64,000 nt of DNA, from NCBI RefSeq assembly GCF_024362695.1, contig NC_065414.1:2373501-2437500 (forward strand), written 5' to 3'. A program made the translations under genes and the position numbers. Each line of letters starts with the position of its first letter. The first letter of the stretch is position 1. Under the pieces are notes generated by a model that worked only from the letters and a program-made list of their open reading frames with translations, was not told the origin of the DNA and searched no databases. This document shows positions 20,011-31,985 of this stretch, in pieces. The stretch comes from Pectinophora gossypiella. Its lineage: Eukaryota > Arthropoda > Insecta > Lepidoptera > Gelechiidae.

Positions 20011-20470
20011 TGTATGTATAGGTGACATCGTAACGAATACTAAGAGGCATGATTTAACTTATTATTATGAGTTAACTAGCTTTTGCCCGCGACTTCGTCT
20101 GCGTGGCGTGTATCTATATTACGCGGTTTAGATGTTTTTTTCCCACTAACTCCCGTTCCCGCGGGAGTTTTGCAATATCCTGTTGTAATTAAGCTTTAAG
20201 TTTACTAAGGTACCTGCATGCCAAATTTCAAGCGTCTAACTTAAGCGGTTTAGATTTTTCATACAAAAGGATTGTCCCGCTAATTCCCGTTCCCGTGGGA
20301 ATTTCGGGAATTCCTTTCTTAGTGCACCTCTACGGTACCTAAGCTACGTCCATTCCAAATTTCAAGTGTCTACGTTTAGCCGTTTAGGCTGTGCGTTGAT
20401 ATGTCAGTCAGTCAGTTTCTCCTTTTATATATTTAGATATCACGTGGAATTTTCCATTAAAATAGTGTGA
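20011..20470. mobile_element. MITE-P arm interrupted by repeat E
   Basis: The MITE arm (GTGACATCGTAACGAATACT to GAGTTAA) breaks at about 20078 and resumes at about 20440 (TATCACGTGGAATTTTCC). Between them lies repeat E (CTAGCTTTTGCCCGCGACTT ... TATATATTTAGA), which resembles 26668-27080. Confidence 0.65.
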
Positions 20471-21185
20471 AAAATAAACACAAAAATATCCTGATGAATT
20501 TGTTTAATTATTGTTTGTTTTCCTGTGGAATGAAACATTTTATTTTGTCCGTTATGGAAAACTTACGATGTGTGATATTATTGCTCAAAACTTTGAAGAC
20601 CATTTTGTAATTATTAGAATGATATGGAAAAGATAAACTAAGTAAGTAGATTAACAAAATAGTAGATATTATATTACACAGCAATAATGCCATTTTATAC
20701 GGTTTTAATAGATACATTTTATCAAATGTGATATTAAATGTTGATCCAGAATGTATTTTTATATATCAAGTTTATATTCAATATAATATTTAAGATCATT
20801 ACAAAACAATTTTTAAAAGTCCAAATAGCATTTTAGTTATATCGCTATCATATAATATAAAATCATATTTTAAAGTTACGTTGTATTGTGATAATTCGTA
20901 TTCGAATCTTTCAATCAGGATTTCTTATTACACCAATATATATTTTTATAGGTAACACAACATAGACGAATATGTATATATTTAATTATAAATATATATT
21001 GCGCGTACGTAGTGATCTCTTAAAGTCAACTGTTATACAATAAAATCATAATAATTTTCATAAGGTATGTATGTAATTATTAAATAATATAATTTATTGA
21101 TTTGGTGAATTCTGGGTGGATTAGTCTTAGACTTAAAACGTTATATTTTTTACAATTTTAAGCACTTAAAAATAGAACTTATGAT
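20471..21185. other. No gene seen; very AT-rich
   Basis: AT-rich DNA with no exon-like sequence. The frame at 20508-20717 lacks any recognisable domain. Confidence 0.4.
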
Positions 21186-21189
21186 AGAA

Positions 21190-21292
21190 TGTTAGGGGCC
21201 TATGGCGGCTCAATAATAACCCTGACACCAGGGTTGATGGGGTTGGTACTCCACCTCACAACCCACACAATAGAAGAAGAGAAGAAGAATAG
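21190..21292 (+). mobile_element. SINE-D 3' end
   Basis: GGGGCCTATGGCGGCTCAAT, CACCAGGGTTGATGGGG and CACCTCACAACCCACAC, then an AGAAG run. Confidence 0.65.
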
Positions 21293-21664
21293 AACATTTT
21301 AGAACTATTTTAAGATGAATTTATGACATTTTAAGAGATTTAATGAAATTATAACTTTTATATAGAAAAGATTAGCAAAACACGTACAATATTATACTAG
21401 TGATAAAAATATTTTTGACTTTATATTGTGACACAATTATACTACTTTGTGCCTTATATACTTTACTATAATGATGCGAACACTATGTAATATGTTTGAA
21501 TGTGATATAGAATTAATCATTGAAATAAATATTTGTCAAACGTTTTATTCTTTAATTTTAAATATTATTTGTATGTAGTATACTCGTACACACACATAGA
21601 CATAAAAGGGAAGCTTTTTTGAACAGCTTCCTTCCTTTATAAAACTTGAGCATCAGCTGAGAGA

Positions 21665-21917
21665 TTTCTTTTTTTTGACGTGACTTATTGTAGATTTGCC
21701 GCAGATGGCATTAACTACTTGGCCGGACAAATAGGGAGCGCTGAAGGCTCTCACCCGGTACAACGTTTAAGACAACAGGCCTGAGGGTGCCCAGTTGGGC
21801 GCGAACCTCGGCTCAGGGCGCCGTCTGAGAGGAAAAATATTTGAAAGAATTAATCGACCCACTAGGGTCGATAAGCGCTGAATGAGGGAAATCGTCGACC
21901 ACTCCGGCGGGGTCGGT
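21665..21917 (-). mobile_element. SINE-C, 5'-truncated, 13-bp TSD
   Basis: ATCAGCTGAGAGA is repeated at 21652-21664 and 21918-21930. The polyT at the left marks the 3' end on the - strand. The 5' part is lost at GGGGTCGGT. Confidence 0.8.
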
Positions 21918-21964
21918 ATCAGCTGAGAGAATAGACCCCTAAGAAGTCAAGAGATCTCTAAACC

Positions 21965-22090
21965 AGCGATCATGCATGAAGTCTTTGATGAGAGTGGAAA
22001 AAGCGAAAGTGGTGTGTCAGGATAGTAGTAAGTGGAATTCCGTGGTTTCTGCCTAACCTAACGGAATATAGCCGTGACCTTATGTATGTC
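21965..22090 (+). mobile_element. LINE-X 3' end, degenerate
   Basis: The frame MKSLMRVEKAKVVCQDSSKW is followed by stop codons. Tail AGCCGTGACCTTATGTATG. Confidence 0.6.
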
Positions 22091-22189
22091 TTTAAGTATA
22101 GTTATAGGATGGATATAGGTTAGGCGTCAAACGTGCACCGACGAAATCGCGAGTAGCTTTTGTTTTTCTTTTGGTGCTGGGAGGTTTTC

Positions 22190-22335
22190 TGGCCACGTCT
22201 TTCCCTCAGCGTTACAGATTCCGATGTGGTAGTAGTTTTACAGCTACTTACATATGTAATTTAATTTTTGACGTTCAAACTTTGTAAGCCAATTTTAAAA
22301 TTATTTTTGAAATTTTATTTTTTTATTTAGCGGCT
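22190..22335 (+). repeat. LINE tail, second copy of 18100-18235
   Basis: CCCTCAGCGTTACAGATTCC through TTTTGACGTTCAAAC, shared with intron 4 of the CRAL-TRIO gene. Confidence 0.55.
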
Positions 22336-23822
22336 TTTAAACTTTTTGAGAATCGCATTGCAGCCTCAATAACTTTTACACAGGTTCGCCGTTAGTTTAC
22401 TTTTTTGCTAAGGCGGTAAGGTTTTGTTTCGTCCCCAGCCATGCATAAAAACAAAAGTAATACTACTACAAAGGATCTCCTCAGTTCACGCTTGAAAACA
22501 TATTCCGTCCAGTTCAATGAAAACACAGAATCGCAAAAGGAATTCACGCGAGACACGCTATAGGATCCGATAAATAAAGCAAGAAAATAAACATTACATT
22601 TCACGTGATTACGTGTAATTATCATTATCCTCCTGCCTTTATCCCACTCTAAGTGGGGTCGGCACAACATGTATTCTTCTTCCATTAATTTCTGTCAGTC
22701 GTCATCTCGGTACTCACACCTTTCATGCAACCCATAAATCACGGAAACAAGGGAAATATGCCCTCAGCACCGAATTACACCAGTTCGCTTGTCGTCTGTT
22801 AACTCACGTCGTGTGATGAGTCCACACCCCGGACACTTCATACAAACAACCTCGTTTTACACAGACACCACACACCGACAATATCAACACGCGCAACTGT
22901 GTGTGTCACGTCTGAGGGCTGCCAATTACAATAACTATCTAATTTATCCATCATTACTTACTTAATAATAATAAAGTTTATTTAGGTAAAACCTACGGCA
23001 CACATATACATTTACAACATTAAAATATACACACATTAATATTTAGTTGGAAAACATAAAGGTATGTATATGGGTGCCGCAGCTCACCAAAACAGGCCAG
23101 GGTTCAGTGAAAATTTACCCAGAGGGCAACACTGATTTTCAATCCACGCCGATCGGTGAAACGCACAATAAATTAAAAAATAAAATAAAGAGTACAAAAG
23201 AAACGACTTCGTGTTATACATGGAAGGCAAAAATAAAACAATAAAATAAATAAATATTACAATAAAAGAAGGAACTATAAGTGAGGTACGAAAGATGCTT
23301 TTACAATAATTAGTTCATCTTTTTATTTATCTCCCACACAAATCACATACAAGAAGTTTTGAACAATGATGGTTCACAATATAAGTAAATAGGCTTTACA
23401 CTTAACTTAAAAAATCACTGAAATAATTAATTACATTCACATTATTTTCACATAAAGCACTTAGCCTAGGTTCAATTTTATTGCAAATTATTAATATTCA
23501 ATATTGTTTATTTGCATACTATGATGGTGTACAAGTTTGTAATTTACCTATGAGTTTCACATCATAAACCCTTTCGGGCACAAGAAAATAGAAGTTTAAA
23601 AGAGAGAACGAAGTTTGATGAACAATCACCATGGAAAATAAATATTCATAGGCAGCGTGTAGGCGAGCTAGCGCGGGCAATTACTATGTGACGAAAAATT
23701 CGAATTATACGAAAGAACGTTGGCGTCAAATTTCAAAATTGGAACATATAAGCTGAACTGATAAAAAGTAAAAACAACGGTCCGCGCGCTGTCTTCACAA
23801 TTCAAGTCTAAACTAGTGGCCT
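22336..23822. other. No gene seen; repeat scraps
   Basis: 22820-22910 (CCCCGGACACTTCATACA, GTTTTACACAGACACC) recurs inverted at 29130-29215. 23505-23605 repeats 18385-18490. The frames at 22392-22685 and 23047-23244 show no domain. Confidence 0.4.
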
Positions 23823-23837
23823 GGGGGGGGGGGGGGG
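23823..23837 (+). repeat. Run of 15 G
   Basis: An uninterrupted G run in an AT-rich context. It could form a G-quadruplex or be a length error. Confidence 0.8.
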
Positions 23838-24214
23838 ATATTATTCTTTATTCTATGCCGTGACATTTCTGGCTGGACCGCTACATCGATTTACCCGCTG
23901 TTCATTGTATAGTAACACAAGCGTTAGTTTCGGTTGCGAGATACGAAAGAAGCAATTCATGATGTGGAAAATTTTATAATTTATAGTTGCATTATATAAT
24001 ACGATCGTTTTGTGCATATTTCGCTCCCGCGGCATCTCTTAATAATAAGATCTCTGCAATCCAACCAGTTCAACTCAAAAGCAATTGATTCTACTTCGAT
24101 GAGAATTGAGTTCCAATTCGGTGAGGCAAACTGATCTAGGTCGAATGAACCTGAGAATTAGCTCAGGTGGAAGTGCATTCGAAATCATCCTGAGTTGGAA
24201 TGGGGTTCTGACTT

Positions 24215-24870
24215 TGATCGCAACAATGAGGGACTTTCCAGGGTATGTTCCTCAAAATCGCTATAAATGGCAATGTACACTTTTTTCTTCATTTACAGTT
24301 CTAGTTTCATGGGTAACAGGCAAATGCATCTTTCATCTTTGTTTTTGTGTATAAATTGATGACCATTTTTATTACACCCAGGCACAATTATATCTTCCGC
24401 TCATTATTATTCTGATCAAAATAGAGAGAAGCATTATAGGTAGCAACATAATTTTATACATAATGTGATCCAAATAACAAGTAACACTTATTTTTATAGC
24501 TCGTTCAGCTGTTTGTCTTCCCGGGCATGTCGTAAAAACCGACAGAGGGATTGTGTCCTCTAACATAATGGACTAATGTTATGGGCGATAGGCTGATCCC
24601 TTATCACCATAAGGTTCATCATATCCAACTTACGACATCGTATCAACAGTGGCTGCAAGTTGTCTTTGATTGCTTGTGGCTCTGCCCACCCCATTAGGGA
24701 TTACGGGCGTGAGTTTATGTATGTAATTATTTTTATATATGCTTCTGCTATTACATAGTATTTTGGAATAGTTATGTACCCGAGTAATGATGAAATTGGT
24801 AGTTATCACGTTTAAACTGAACAATGCATCTATATTATTTTTGGTAAACGTAACCTGGAAAGTCCCTGAT
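24215..24870 (+). repeat. Repeat Z, interrupted by SINE-Y
   Basis: Segments 24215-24498 and 24727-24870 match, in inverse, the uninterrupted segment at 35090-35400 (CCCAGGCACAATTA, TTATTATTCTGATCAAAATA, ATGCTTCTG). An end is repeated again at 34374-34445. The class is unknown. Confidence 0.6.
24499..24726 (-). mobile_element. SINE-Y with 11-bp TSD inside repeat Z
   Basis: TTATTTTTATA is repeated at 24488-24498 and 24727-24737. The uninterrupted Z copy at 35.1 kb confirms the empty site. This copy is sense on the window's + strand with its tail at right (GGCGTGAGTTTATGTATG). Core: GACAGAGGGATTGTGTCCTC and CCACCCCATTAGGGATTAC. The strand is given in the sense used for the complemented copies at 42631 and 58421. 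Confidence 0.75.
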
Positions 24871-24972
24871 TACAAATAACAATTTGCAGGATGACAACAT
24901 TGTGACATTCAGACAAAAGGACGGATAGATAGACTAAAGTAGAACAGTATCGTAGTTGGTATTGGAATTTAA

Positions 24973-25302
24973 TTCTTCTTCTTATTGTGTGGATTGTAAG
25001 GTGGATTACCAACCCCATCAACCCTAGTGTCAGGGTTATTATTGAGCCGCTATAGGTCCCTGACATGACTCATGTAACGACTACGTACTTACATCAGTAA
25101 GTAGTAACCGGGACCAACGGCTTAACGTGCCTTCCGAAGCACGGATCATCTTACTTTTTGGACAATCAGGTGATCAGCCTGTAATGTCCTATCCAAACTA
25201 AGAATCACTGAGTGATTTTTGTGATTTGTCCCCACCGGGATTCGAACCCGGGACCTCCGGATCGTGACCACAACGCCCAACCACTGGACTAAGGAGGCCA
25301 TT
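24973..25302 (-). mobile_element. SINE-D copy
   Basis: Complement of the head at right (GGGATTCGAACCCGGGACCT, CCACTGGACTAAGGAGGCC) and of the tail at left (TTCTTCTTATTGTGTGG). A short duplication, GGAATTTAA (24964 and 25309), may be its TSD. Confidence 0.8.
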
Positions 25303-25318
25303 GGAAAAGGAATTTAAA

Positions 25319-25601
25319 TAACATAACATAAGTTCACGTCTGTATCCCAACTGGGGTAGAACATCCATCGCAAGGTGAACTAATTACCCACAACTCGACG
25401 AGCTTTCTGTTAGACCAACATGATAGTGGTGAGCCGTATCGCCGTCTATAATGGTCGAGTGAACTATATTATTTGGCGATACGTCTCACTTATCACGTTG
25501 GTCTAACAGAGAGTTCGGTGAGGTCTGGGTGCTTAGTTCATCTTGCGATTGATGTACCTCTGCTTTCCCCAATTAGGATATAGTCGTGAGCTTATGTTAT
25601 G
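25319..25601. mobile_element. Repeat W, whole palindromic copy
   Basis: The left end ACATAACATAAGTTCACG is mirrored by the right end CGTGAGCTTATGTTATG. The arms carry GATGTACCTCTG-like sequence and GTTGGTCTAACAGA and its complement. About 283 bp, foldback type. Partial copies lie at 10895, 17310, 32330, 40690, 50400, 56285 and 63190. Confidence 0.7.
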
Positions 25602-25970
25602 ATAATATAATAACACTAATCAGCCAGCACATAAAGGGAAATAAATAACAAAAGGCAGACCCAACAACCCCATTGGTATCGTAATTTAATAAACATCTGT
25701 TAGTAACATAAAATATCGTCATAACCTCGCATAAAATACGTCATAAACTAGCTTTATATGCGTTATATATACCACTCCTTTATCATAACAATACAGTCAC
25801 CTCAGGGTGGGGTATCCTTTGTCCACGGATACACGATTCAAAGCCTGAGGCTATAATATCCAGCTGTCACTATCAGTATCAACCGGCTTTTATTGTTTAA
25901 CTACCGGCTTGACCCGGCTTCGCTTGTATACATTTTTGTAAACCTCGTAGTCATTAGAAATATTGACTTG
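25602..25970. other. No gene seen; small hairpin
   Basis: 25801-25850 (CTCAGGGTGGGGTATCC and GGATACACGATTC...CCTGAGG) forms an imperfect hairpin. Nothing else was recognised. Confidence 0.4.
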
Positions 25971-25984
25971 TTGACACTGAAGGC

Positions 25985-26300
25985 ACAAGATCGCGTGGTC
26001 ATTCACCAACTAGATGGATCGATCAAGTGAAAGACTCGTCGTCATCCAAGCTCTACACAGCGCTGGACAGAAACCGGTGGAGGCAGTTTTTTTTACCTAT
26101 GATGGGTTTGCTCTTGGCCCCAGACTTGCCCGAAGGCATTGACGAGGCCTAAGATGGAGCTAGCCCAGAAGGTGCCTGTTCACTCTGGCCTTGATAGCAC
26201 CCGGGTTATATGCATTCGGAAATACAGAAGACGGCAGAGAATTCCACTCCCAGTTCATGCGCTCCAGATGCAACCCTGATGCTGACCGCGATCCTCAGAT
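25985..26300. mobile_element. Two LINE 3' fragments in opposite orientation
   Basis: 25990-26098 on + reads RGHSPTRWIDQVKDSSSSKL and LDRNRWRQF, a non-LTR RT C-terminus. 26105-26290 on - reads like the KARVNRHLLG ending (complement of CCTGTTCACTCTGGCCTTG), as at 10545. Both are short and broken. Confidence 0.6.
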
Positions 26301-26454
26301 ATGAGGGACCGACCTAAGAGTCGAGTTAAATATTTCATACGAAAATGATCACCAACGGTGATTAAAACCAAAGTAGTAGGAAAATAGGTGTATACCGTCG
26401 CCTTTTAGCGAAAACCACATAGTACCTAAACGCCTTTCTGAAAAATCACAATAA

Positions 26455-26655
26455 TCGTTCAGCTGCTTGTCTACCCGGGCGTGTCGTAAAATCTGACAGA
26501 GAGATTATGTCCTTTCTCACATGGTAGATAATTGTTATGGGTAATAGGCTGATCCCTATCACCATAAAGTGCATCATAACCATCCTAGGACTTCGTATCA
26601 GCAATAGCTGCAAGTTTTCTTCGCTTATTTGTGGCTCCGCCCACACCATCCCTCT
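26455..26655 (-). mobile_element. SINE-Y, diverged copy
   Basis: GTTCAGCTGCTTGTCTACCC, GGGTAATAGGCTGATCCC and GTGGCTCCGCCCACACC. Same orientation as 24499. Confidence 0.65.
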
Positions 26656-26667
26656 GTTGTTTTTATG

Positions 26668-27080
26668 AAGTACTAGCTTTTGCCCGCGGCTTAGCTCGCG
26701 TTAAATTCGGGATAACGCGGTTCCCCTTTCCGAATGCACCAATTTTTAGATTCCTGCCTTGAATACTGCGAAAAGTCCCATATAACATTTTACCCTTTGA
26801 AGGGGTTGGAGGCAAATTCAAAAAAATAATACACTTTTTTTTGTTACTCGCAAATAGTCCGCTTGAAAATTGCAGAAAGCTCCATACAAACTTTCAACCC
26901 CCATATTAGGGAAGTGTGTTAGAAAAAGACAAAAAATAGCCTAGATGCCACTTTCCATCCCTTTAACTATTTCCACTTAAAAAACACGTCTTTTCGTTGC
27001 TCCGTTTTGCCGTGAAAGACGGACAAACAAACAGGCATACACATACACTTTCACATTTATAATATTAGTATGGATATAAA
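26668..27080 (+). mobile_element. Repeat E copy
   Basis: CTAGCTTTTGCCCGCGGCTT ... CACATTTATAATATTAGTAT. A related, shorter piece is at 29951-30210 and another within MITE-P at 20078. It looks like a non-LTR 3' end or dependent retroposon. Confidence 0.6.
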
Positions 27081-28474
27081 GTTGGGGATTACAGGTATAA
27101 GTTAGTTATGTATGCCTATGTTCGTATATTATGTATGTTAATATATTGACAGATAATTAGTCACACCAAACGCAATTAAGGAAATAATTTCAAGCGATTG
27201 GTAACCTCGATATAAGTTAACATAATTCGTAGTTGAATTAATTATTCATCGGCATAATATACAATAAAACCTACCGAATGCATATCCACTTTGCCCACTG
27301 CATTCCTATTAACTGACAAATTATGTTGTCTGAACAAAGAGGTGGTACAGACGAGCGGTTTACCGTTGTTTTTTTAATTCCCATATAATAAAATATTATC
27401 ATTATTAAAAATAGTTAACCGTTAGGTAGGAAACGTATGTGTGTACGTATGTAGTATCATTAGGTAACACACGTGAGTAACAAAGTCATTTAACATAAAT
27501 TATACTTAACTCACCCATTTACCCACTCATTTTCCCACCAAAATCTCATTCTTCATTTTTTCTTTTTTTTTCACTCATTTTAGTAAATATTTAATAATAA
27601 CATTAAACCTAAAAGATGTTTTAGGGACCAAAAACTATATTATTATTTTTAGAGTAAAAAATATACTGGAACTTAAGTCCTGTTCATAGAAATACTTCAA
27701 CATTATGTATGAGTAGATAAACTATTTTAATAAATGACTAGTCATTTGTTTTCAAGAGGGAGTTTTCGACTAGTTTAAAATGTGTACAGTTTTGACTTGA
27801 GATAATTATTTTCACTTACTTCATAATTGGTAAGTACTATTTATTAATTGTATATTTTTTGAGTTTTGTAAATAATATATTTTTTTAATTCAATGGAGCT
27901 GTACAATTCACATTTACTTACATAAAACACATTCATTACTCTTCTTGACAGTCAGGTACAAACACGAAGACACGCTAATGATATCATCTAGTAGTGATAT
28001 TATTTTTTTATACCACATAACATAATACGCTTATAAAATTAATCATCTTGTTAGTAAATTGCTATATGGTCATACTAACCGCTCGTCTGTCTAAATCCTT
28101 CAGCTTATCACACGTAGCCGTGCTACGACGCTACAGGTCCCAGTTTGCTACGAACCTCGGCGTAGCCCGCACGTTACGTCGCGCGCAGTTTAGTTCGCGT
28201 ATAATCGGGATCGTAACTGAAAATATATTTCAAAGTAATAATAAATTATTATTTATTTTATGTACTTATTATTTTTAAAATAATAATGTTTTAGGAGATT
28301 TTAGCTTGAACCGAATAAAGTTCGTATTGTTTTATAAAAAAAGGGATTCTGTTTACTCAAAGGTAAGTTTCATATTTTTATAATCTCGAAATACTTAGCT
28401 TTTGCAAGTTGTTTAAATTAAATAAAAAACAAAATAGTTTATTTATGGAGTCCTAACGTAAGCTTACTCAGTTG
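27081..28474. other. No gene seen; AT-rich
   Basis: Long AT-rich stretch. A GC-richer spot at 28080-28210 gives a short frame with no recognised domain. Confidence 0.4.
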
Positions 28475-28725
28475 TGAGGTTAATGACCATCCTCATCAAC
28501 CCTGGTGTCAGGGTATTAAGCCACCAAAGTAAAGTACTTACTTACTTAAGTAAATAGTAGCCGAGACCGACTGCATAACGTGCCCTCCGCGGCACAGATC
28601 ATCTTACTTGATGATGCAATGTCCTAACCAACACAAAGTGATTTCAGTGATATATCCCCACCGGGAGTCGATCTTGGATCATGAGTCCAACACTAAACCA
28701 CTTTAGCTAGGAGACCTTTCTGCCG
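28475..28725 (-). mobile_element. SINE-D, old copy
   Basis: CATCAACCCTGGTGTCAGGG, CATAACGTGCCCTCCGCGG and TATCCCCACCGGGAGTCGAT. Many substitutions and small deletions. Confidence 0.65.
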
Positions 28726-29527
28726 TTTTTTATTTCAAACTCAACGTGGTTTAAAAGCTTTCTGTTTATAATAACGCGCCCAGTTAATTACAAATAATGG
28801 ATCCCTGACCCGGAACCTGACAGAGGGCAACAGTAACTGTCAGTACTGTCCTTGTCGTTGTTGTGTGGGTCCCTATCCAGTCCCTATCGGCATTGTACCA
28901 GCCTAATTTTCTTGTACTTAAAATACTATTTATTAGTCAAAGCAGACATTAGCCCGAACTGGTTATTGATATACTTAAGTAAAGTATAGAATAGGGAGTA
29001 CTACTACGTATAGAACGGTAACTCTCCGCTCCCCACCAGCGGCTGGCCTAGGTTTACCTCACCCCTCCTCGGTCTTACTTTAGTCTTCAATCGTATGGGC
29101 GTCAGACGTCACACACACACCCATGCATGTACGATAACGTCAATGTTTAGTGTCTGTGTAAAACAAGGTGTTTTGTATGAAATGTCCGGGGTGTTTCAAA
29201 AGTAAAATTTACTATTTTCACAGACATAATTATATTTTAATGACAAAAAACGTGCTAACAGTCATAGTATAGTTTTGATATATATCAAAACAGCGTAGTT
29301 AGAAGAGAATAACAACTTATTGATTTTATAATTTGCGAGGCTGGGGCCTAAACTAATTAATTAATTTTGTTAATTATTTACAGCTAGCTGAAATCGTAGT
29401 AATCAAGAATCCATTAAAAACTAATAGAACTGGAATCGCCATCTGTGGACTATCTTGCCTGAATAATCTATCAATCTGCGCACTATCCCCCTTACACTTT
29501 AGCGGCTTACGATCATTTAAGACTAGA
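28726..29527. repeat. Repeat V and unassigned sequence
   Basis: 28985-29110 (CCCCACCAGCGGCTGG, GGTCTTACTTTAGTCTTCAA) is the inverse of 51425-51530. The rest shows no gene. Confidence 0.5.
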
Positions 29528-29717
29528 TTAAAGCTGCGTTTCCATTGATGCGGACTGTGCGGAGAGGAGCGGAGATGTGCAGGAATCGACCAATCACCGC
29601 GAGGGAGAGAGTGACAGAGCGTCTTCGTTTTTCGCTCTCTCGAACGCTGTGATTAGTCAAATCCGCACATCTCCGCTCTTCTCCACCCATCTCCGCATCA
29701 GTGGAAACCCGGCCTAA
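29528..29717. mobile_element. MITE-T, palindromic
   Basis: GCGTTTCCATTGATGCGGA is mirrored by CTCCGCATCAGTGGAAACCC. The inner arms include GGAGCGGAGATGTGC and GCACATCTCCGCTC around a GAGAGAGTG core. Only one copy in the window. Confidence 0.65.
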
Positions 29718-29814
29718 GACTCAGGAGTGGAAAGTCGGCACCCGATAGCTATTGGGTATGTAAGGTTTTTTATTTTTAAATAAAACGGTATGCAATTTAA
29801 AAAAAAAAATATGT

Positions 29815-30210
29815 ATTGTTGCAGCTACTTTTCCCCGGCTATACAGGTTGTGAGAAGCTGCAATAGTTTTAGTCGGACGAGACGATTGTTATGTAAAAAA
29901 ATACGATTTGAAGTGTATTTATGTTACCTACTGAATATTATATATTTGAACTAGCGGCCGCCCGCAACCTCCAGAATTGCTCACAGATAGTAGATTTCTT
30001 CCTACTTACTTGACACTTATCGTCACATTTTTGACAATTCACACAATATCTTTATAAATTATAGCCTATGTGTTATTTTGATGTATAAGCTACATTATTG
30101 TAAAGTTTCATTAAAATCAATTCAGCAGTTTTTGCGTGAAAGAGTAACAAGCATCCAAACATCCATACTCACAAACTTTCACAATTATAATATTATTATA
30201 AGATAGTAAG
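29815..30210 (+). mobile_element. LINE-G 3' end followed by repeat E fragment
   Basis: 29820-29950: CTTTTCCCCGGCTATACAGG, GTTACCTACTGAATA. 29951-30210: CTAGCGGCCGCCCGCAAC ... TTCACAATTATAATATTATT, a repeat-E-like piece. Confidence 0.6.
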
Positions 30211-30279
30211 ATAAGATTTGGACAGTTACTGTTCTATACGTAGTAGTATTCCTTTTATTTTATACATTACTTATATCAA

Positions 30280-30385
30280 TAAAAGGCAGAGGGAAACCAC
30301 TGCCCCATTTTTCCCTAAAAAAGTAGCACGGAGAATGCTACACCCACAAGAGCGAAGCTCTTAAATTAATGATGACAATTCCGAT
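30280..30385 (+). mobile_element. LINE-H 3' end
   Basis: GAAACCACTGCCCCATTTTT and CCACAAGAGCGAAGCTC, then TTAAATTAATGATGA. This corresponds to the HRQERS ending of 55179. More scraps are at 33338-33390, 42890-42985 and 47750-47800. Confidence 0.6.
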
Positions 30386-30654
30386 ATGGAGTCACGCGGT
30401 TCCAACCATTCCTTTATTTTATTATTAAAATGTAATAAAATCCGTACTTTAACGGTATTTATTAAAAGAAAGAATTTCAAAATACACATTAAAAGAGAAT
30501 TTAATCCCGAGGCGAAATAGACGTTTGACCTCTGAAATGAGATACAATGAAACCATTACAATGTCGATTCAGTTTCTTTATTAAAATATTGGATTACATA
30601 TTCAACATAAGATAACATCACGCGTATATCCCTAAAAGGTTAGGTAGAGGTATA

Positions 30655-31034
30655 CAGGATGTTAGTGACATCGTAACGAAAACATTGAGGGATGTTTCAG
30701 ACCATGATTCTGAGTTGATATCGAGTGGATTTTTTCATCGCAAAAATGTGGATCGGAAAATAATAAAAAAAACAGGATTTTTTTATCAGGAACCAGTATG
30801 TACTTGAAAGGGGTGTTAGTGACATTGTAAAGAATACTGAGAGGGATGATTCAACTCATTATTCTGAGTTAATACCAAGTGAAATTTTCGGACGCAAAAG
30901 TATAGAATTGAAAATAATGTAAAAAAAACTAAAAAAATAATAATGTTGCGACGGAAAATTTCACTTGATATTAACTCAGAATCATGGTCTGAATCATCCC
31001 CCTCATTATTCGTTACGATGTCACTAACACCCTG
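30655..31034. mobile_element. MITE-P, one arm plus one complete copy in tandem
   Basis: 30655-30780 is a left arm (CAGGATGTTAGTGACATCG). 30811-31034 is a whole copy ending TCACTAACACCCTG followed by TA. The first copy lost its right half. Confidence 0.7.
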
Positions 31035-31280
31035 TATAGTAATATACACCCACTCCTTACAATCTATGTTTAATTATCATTGGTCTTGACAGATGATGGT
31101 AACAGTGGCTGTGTAGCTGTCGCGTTTTGCTGCAGGATCTCTTGTGACTATCAAGCCAATAGCAGCACGGCATCTTGCCGTATTTCACACAAATAAAACG
31201 AGAGTCAGGGTCGCGGGGGGTTCAGTTTTGTGAAGGTGTTTTCTGTTTCAGCTTGCCCAGCCAGGCTTCGTCTTTCTGGT

Positions 31281-31726
31281 CATACTTACAATACAAGGAA
31301 TAAACATACTTACAATACAAGTAATATAAATAAAATTGTTGTTCAAAATTCTAGATTAAGTAAATTAAATTCATCTTTTTTGGGGTTATTTATACGTTTT
31401 TACAATAAAATACCAGATAATATTTTTAATTTGTCAGAGAATAAATTTAAAGCTCACGTGAAGCTTACTTTATGTAAAAAAGCTTATTATAAGATTAATG
31501 ATTACCTAAATGATAAAAATGTCTGGTATTGAATGTGTTCCTTTAGTTATTAAATAACTTGTAATGTACCCTCATTGATTTAAAAGATGTGTTGCTGTTG
31601 CAGTTTCTTGTCATTTCTTCTCCTCAGCCATAACACCTTGCGAAATGACGTAAATTCAAAAATGTTACATTGACCTTCAACAAGTTTATCCATGATAATT
31701 ACGTTGAATAAATGATTCTGATTCTG
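31281..31726 (+). mobile_element. LINE-J 3' end, second copy
   Basis: An open C-terminal frame to 31532 (NKIVVQNSRLSKLN, IRFYNKIPDNIFNLSENKF, KINDYLNDKNVWY and stop), then a 3' untranslated region to (GATTCT)n. A 27-bp-scale internal duplication of CATACTTACAATACAAG is present at the left. Almost identical to 16570-17000. Confidence 0.75.
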
Positions 31727-31985
31727 GACACTCTGGTCTCATATCAGCGAGTCTCTGCATATTATCTTGCTCACACGAGTCTTTAAATCTCAACATGGGG
31801 CGTCCTAGGCCTCTGGGCGTTGGCAATTTGTCCGAGCAAGACTTCACGTGGCAAACGAGGCCGTTTGATGAACATGTCCTAGCCAACGGAGTCTTCTCTG
31901 CGGGCTATGTTTAAGTCGAGCCCATTGCCACAGCCGGCACAAGCCCTTGGCAACCACGAGATAATAATTATCTACGATCCAAACA
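31727..31985 (-). mobile_element. Non-LTR RT C-terminal fragment
   Basis: The - frame includes TPRGLGRPMLRFKDSCEQD, in the style of RT C-terminal repeats (RGRPMLRFKD). Short and broken. Confidence 0.5.
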
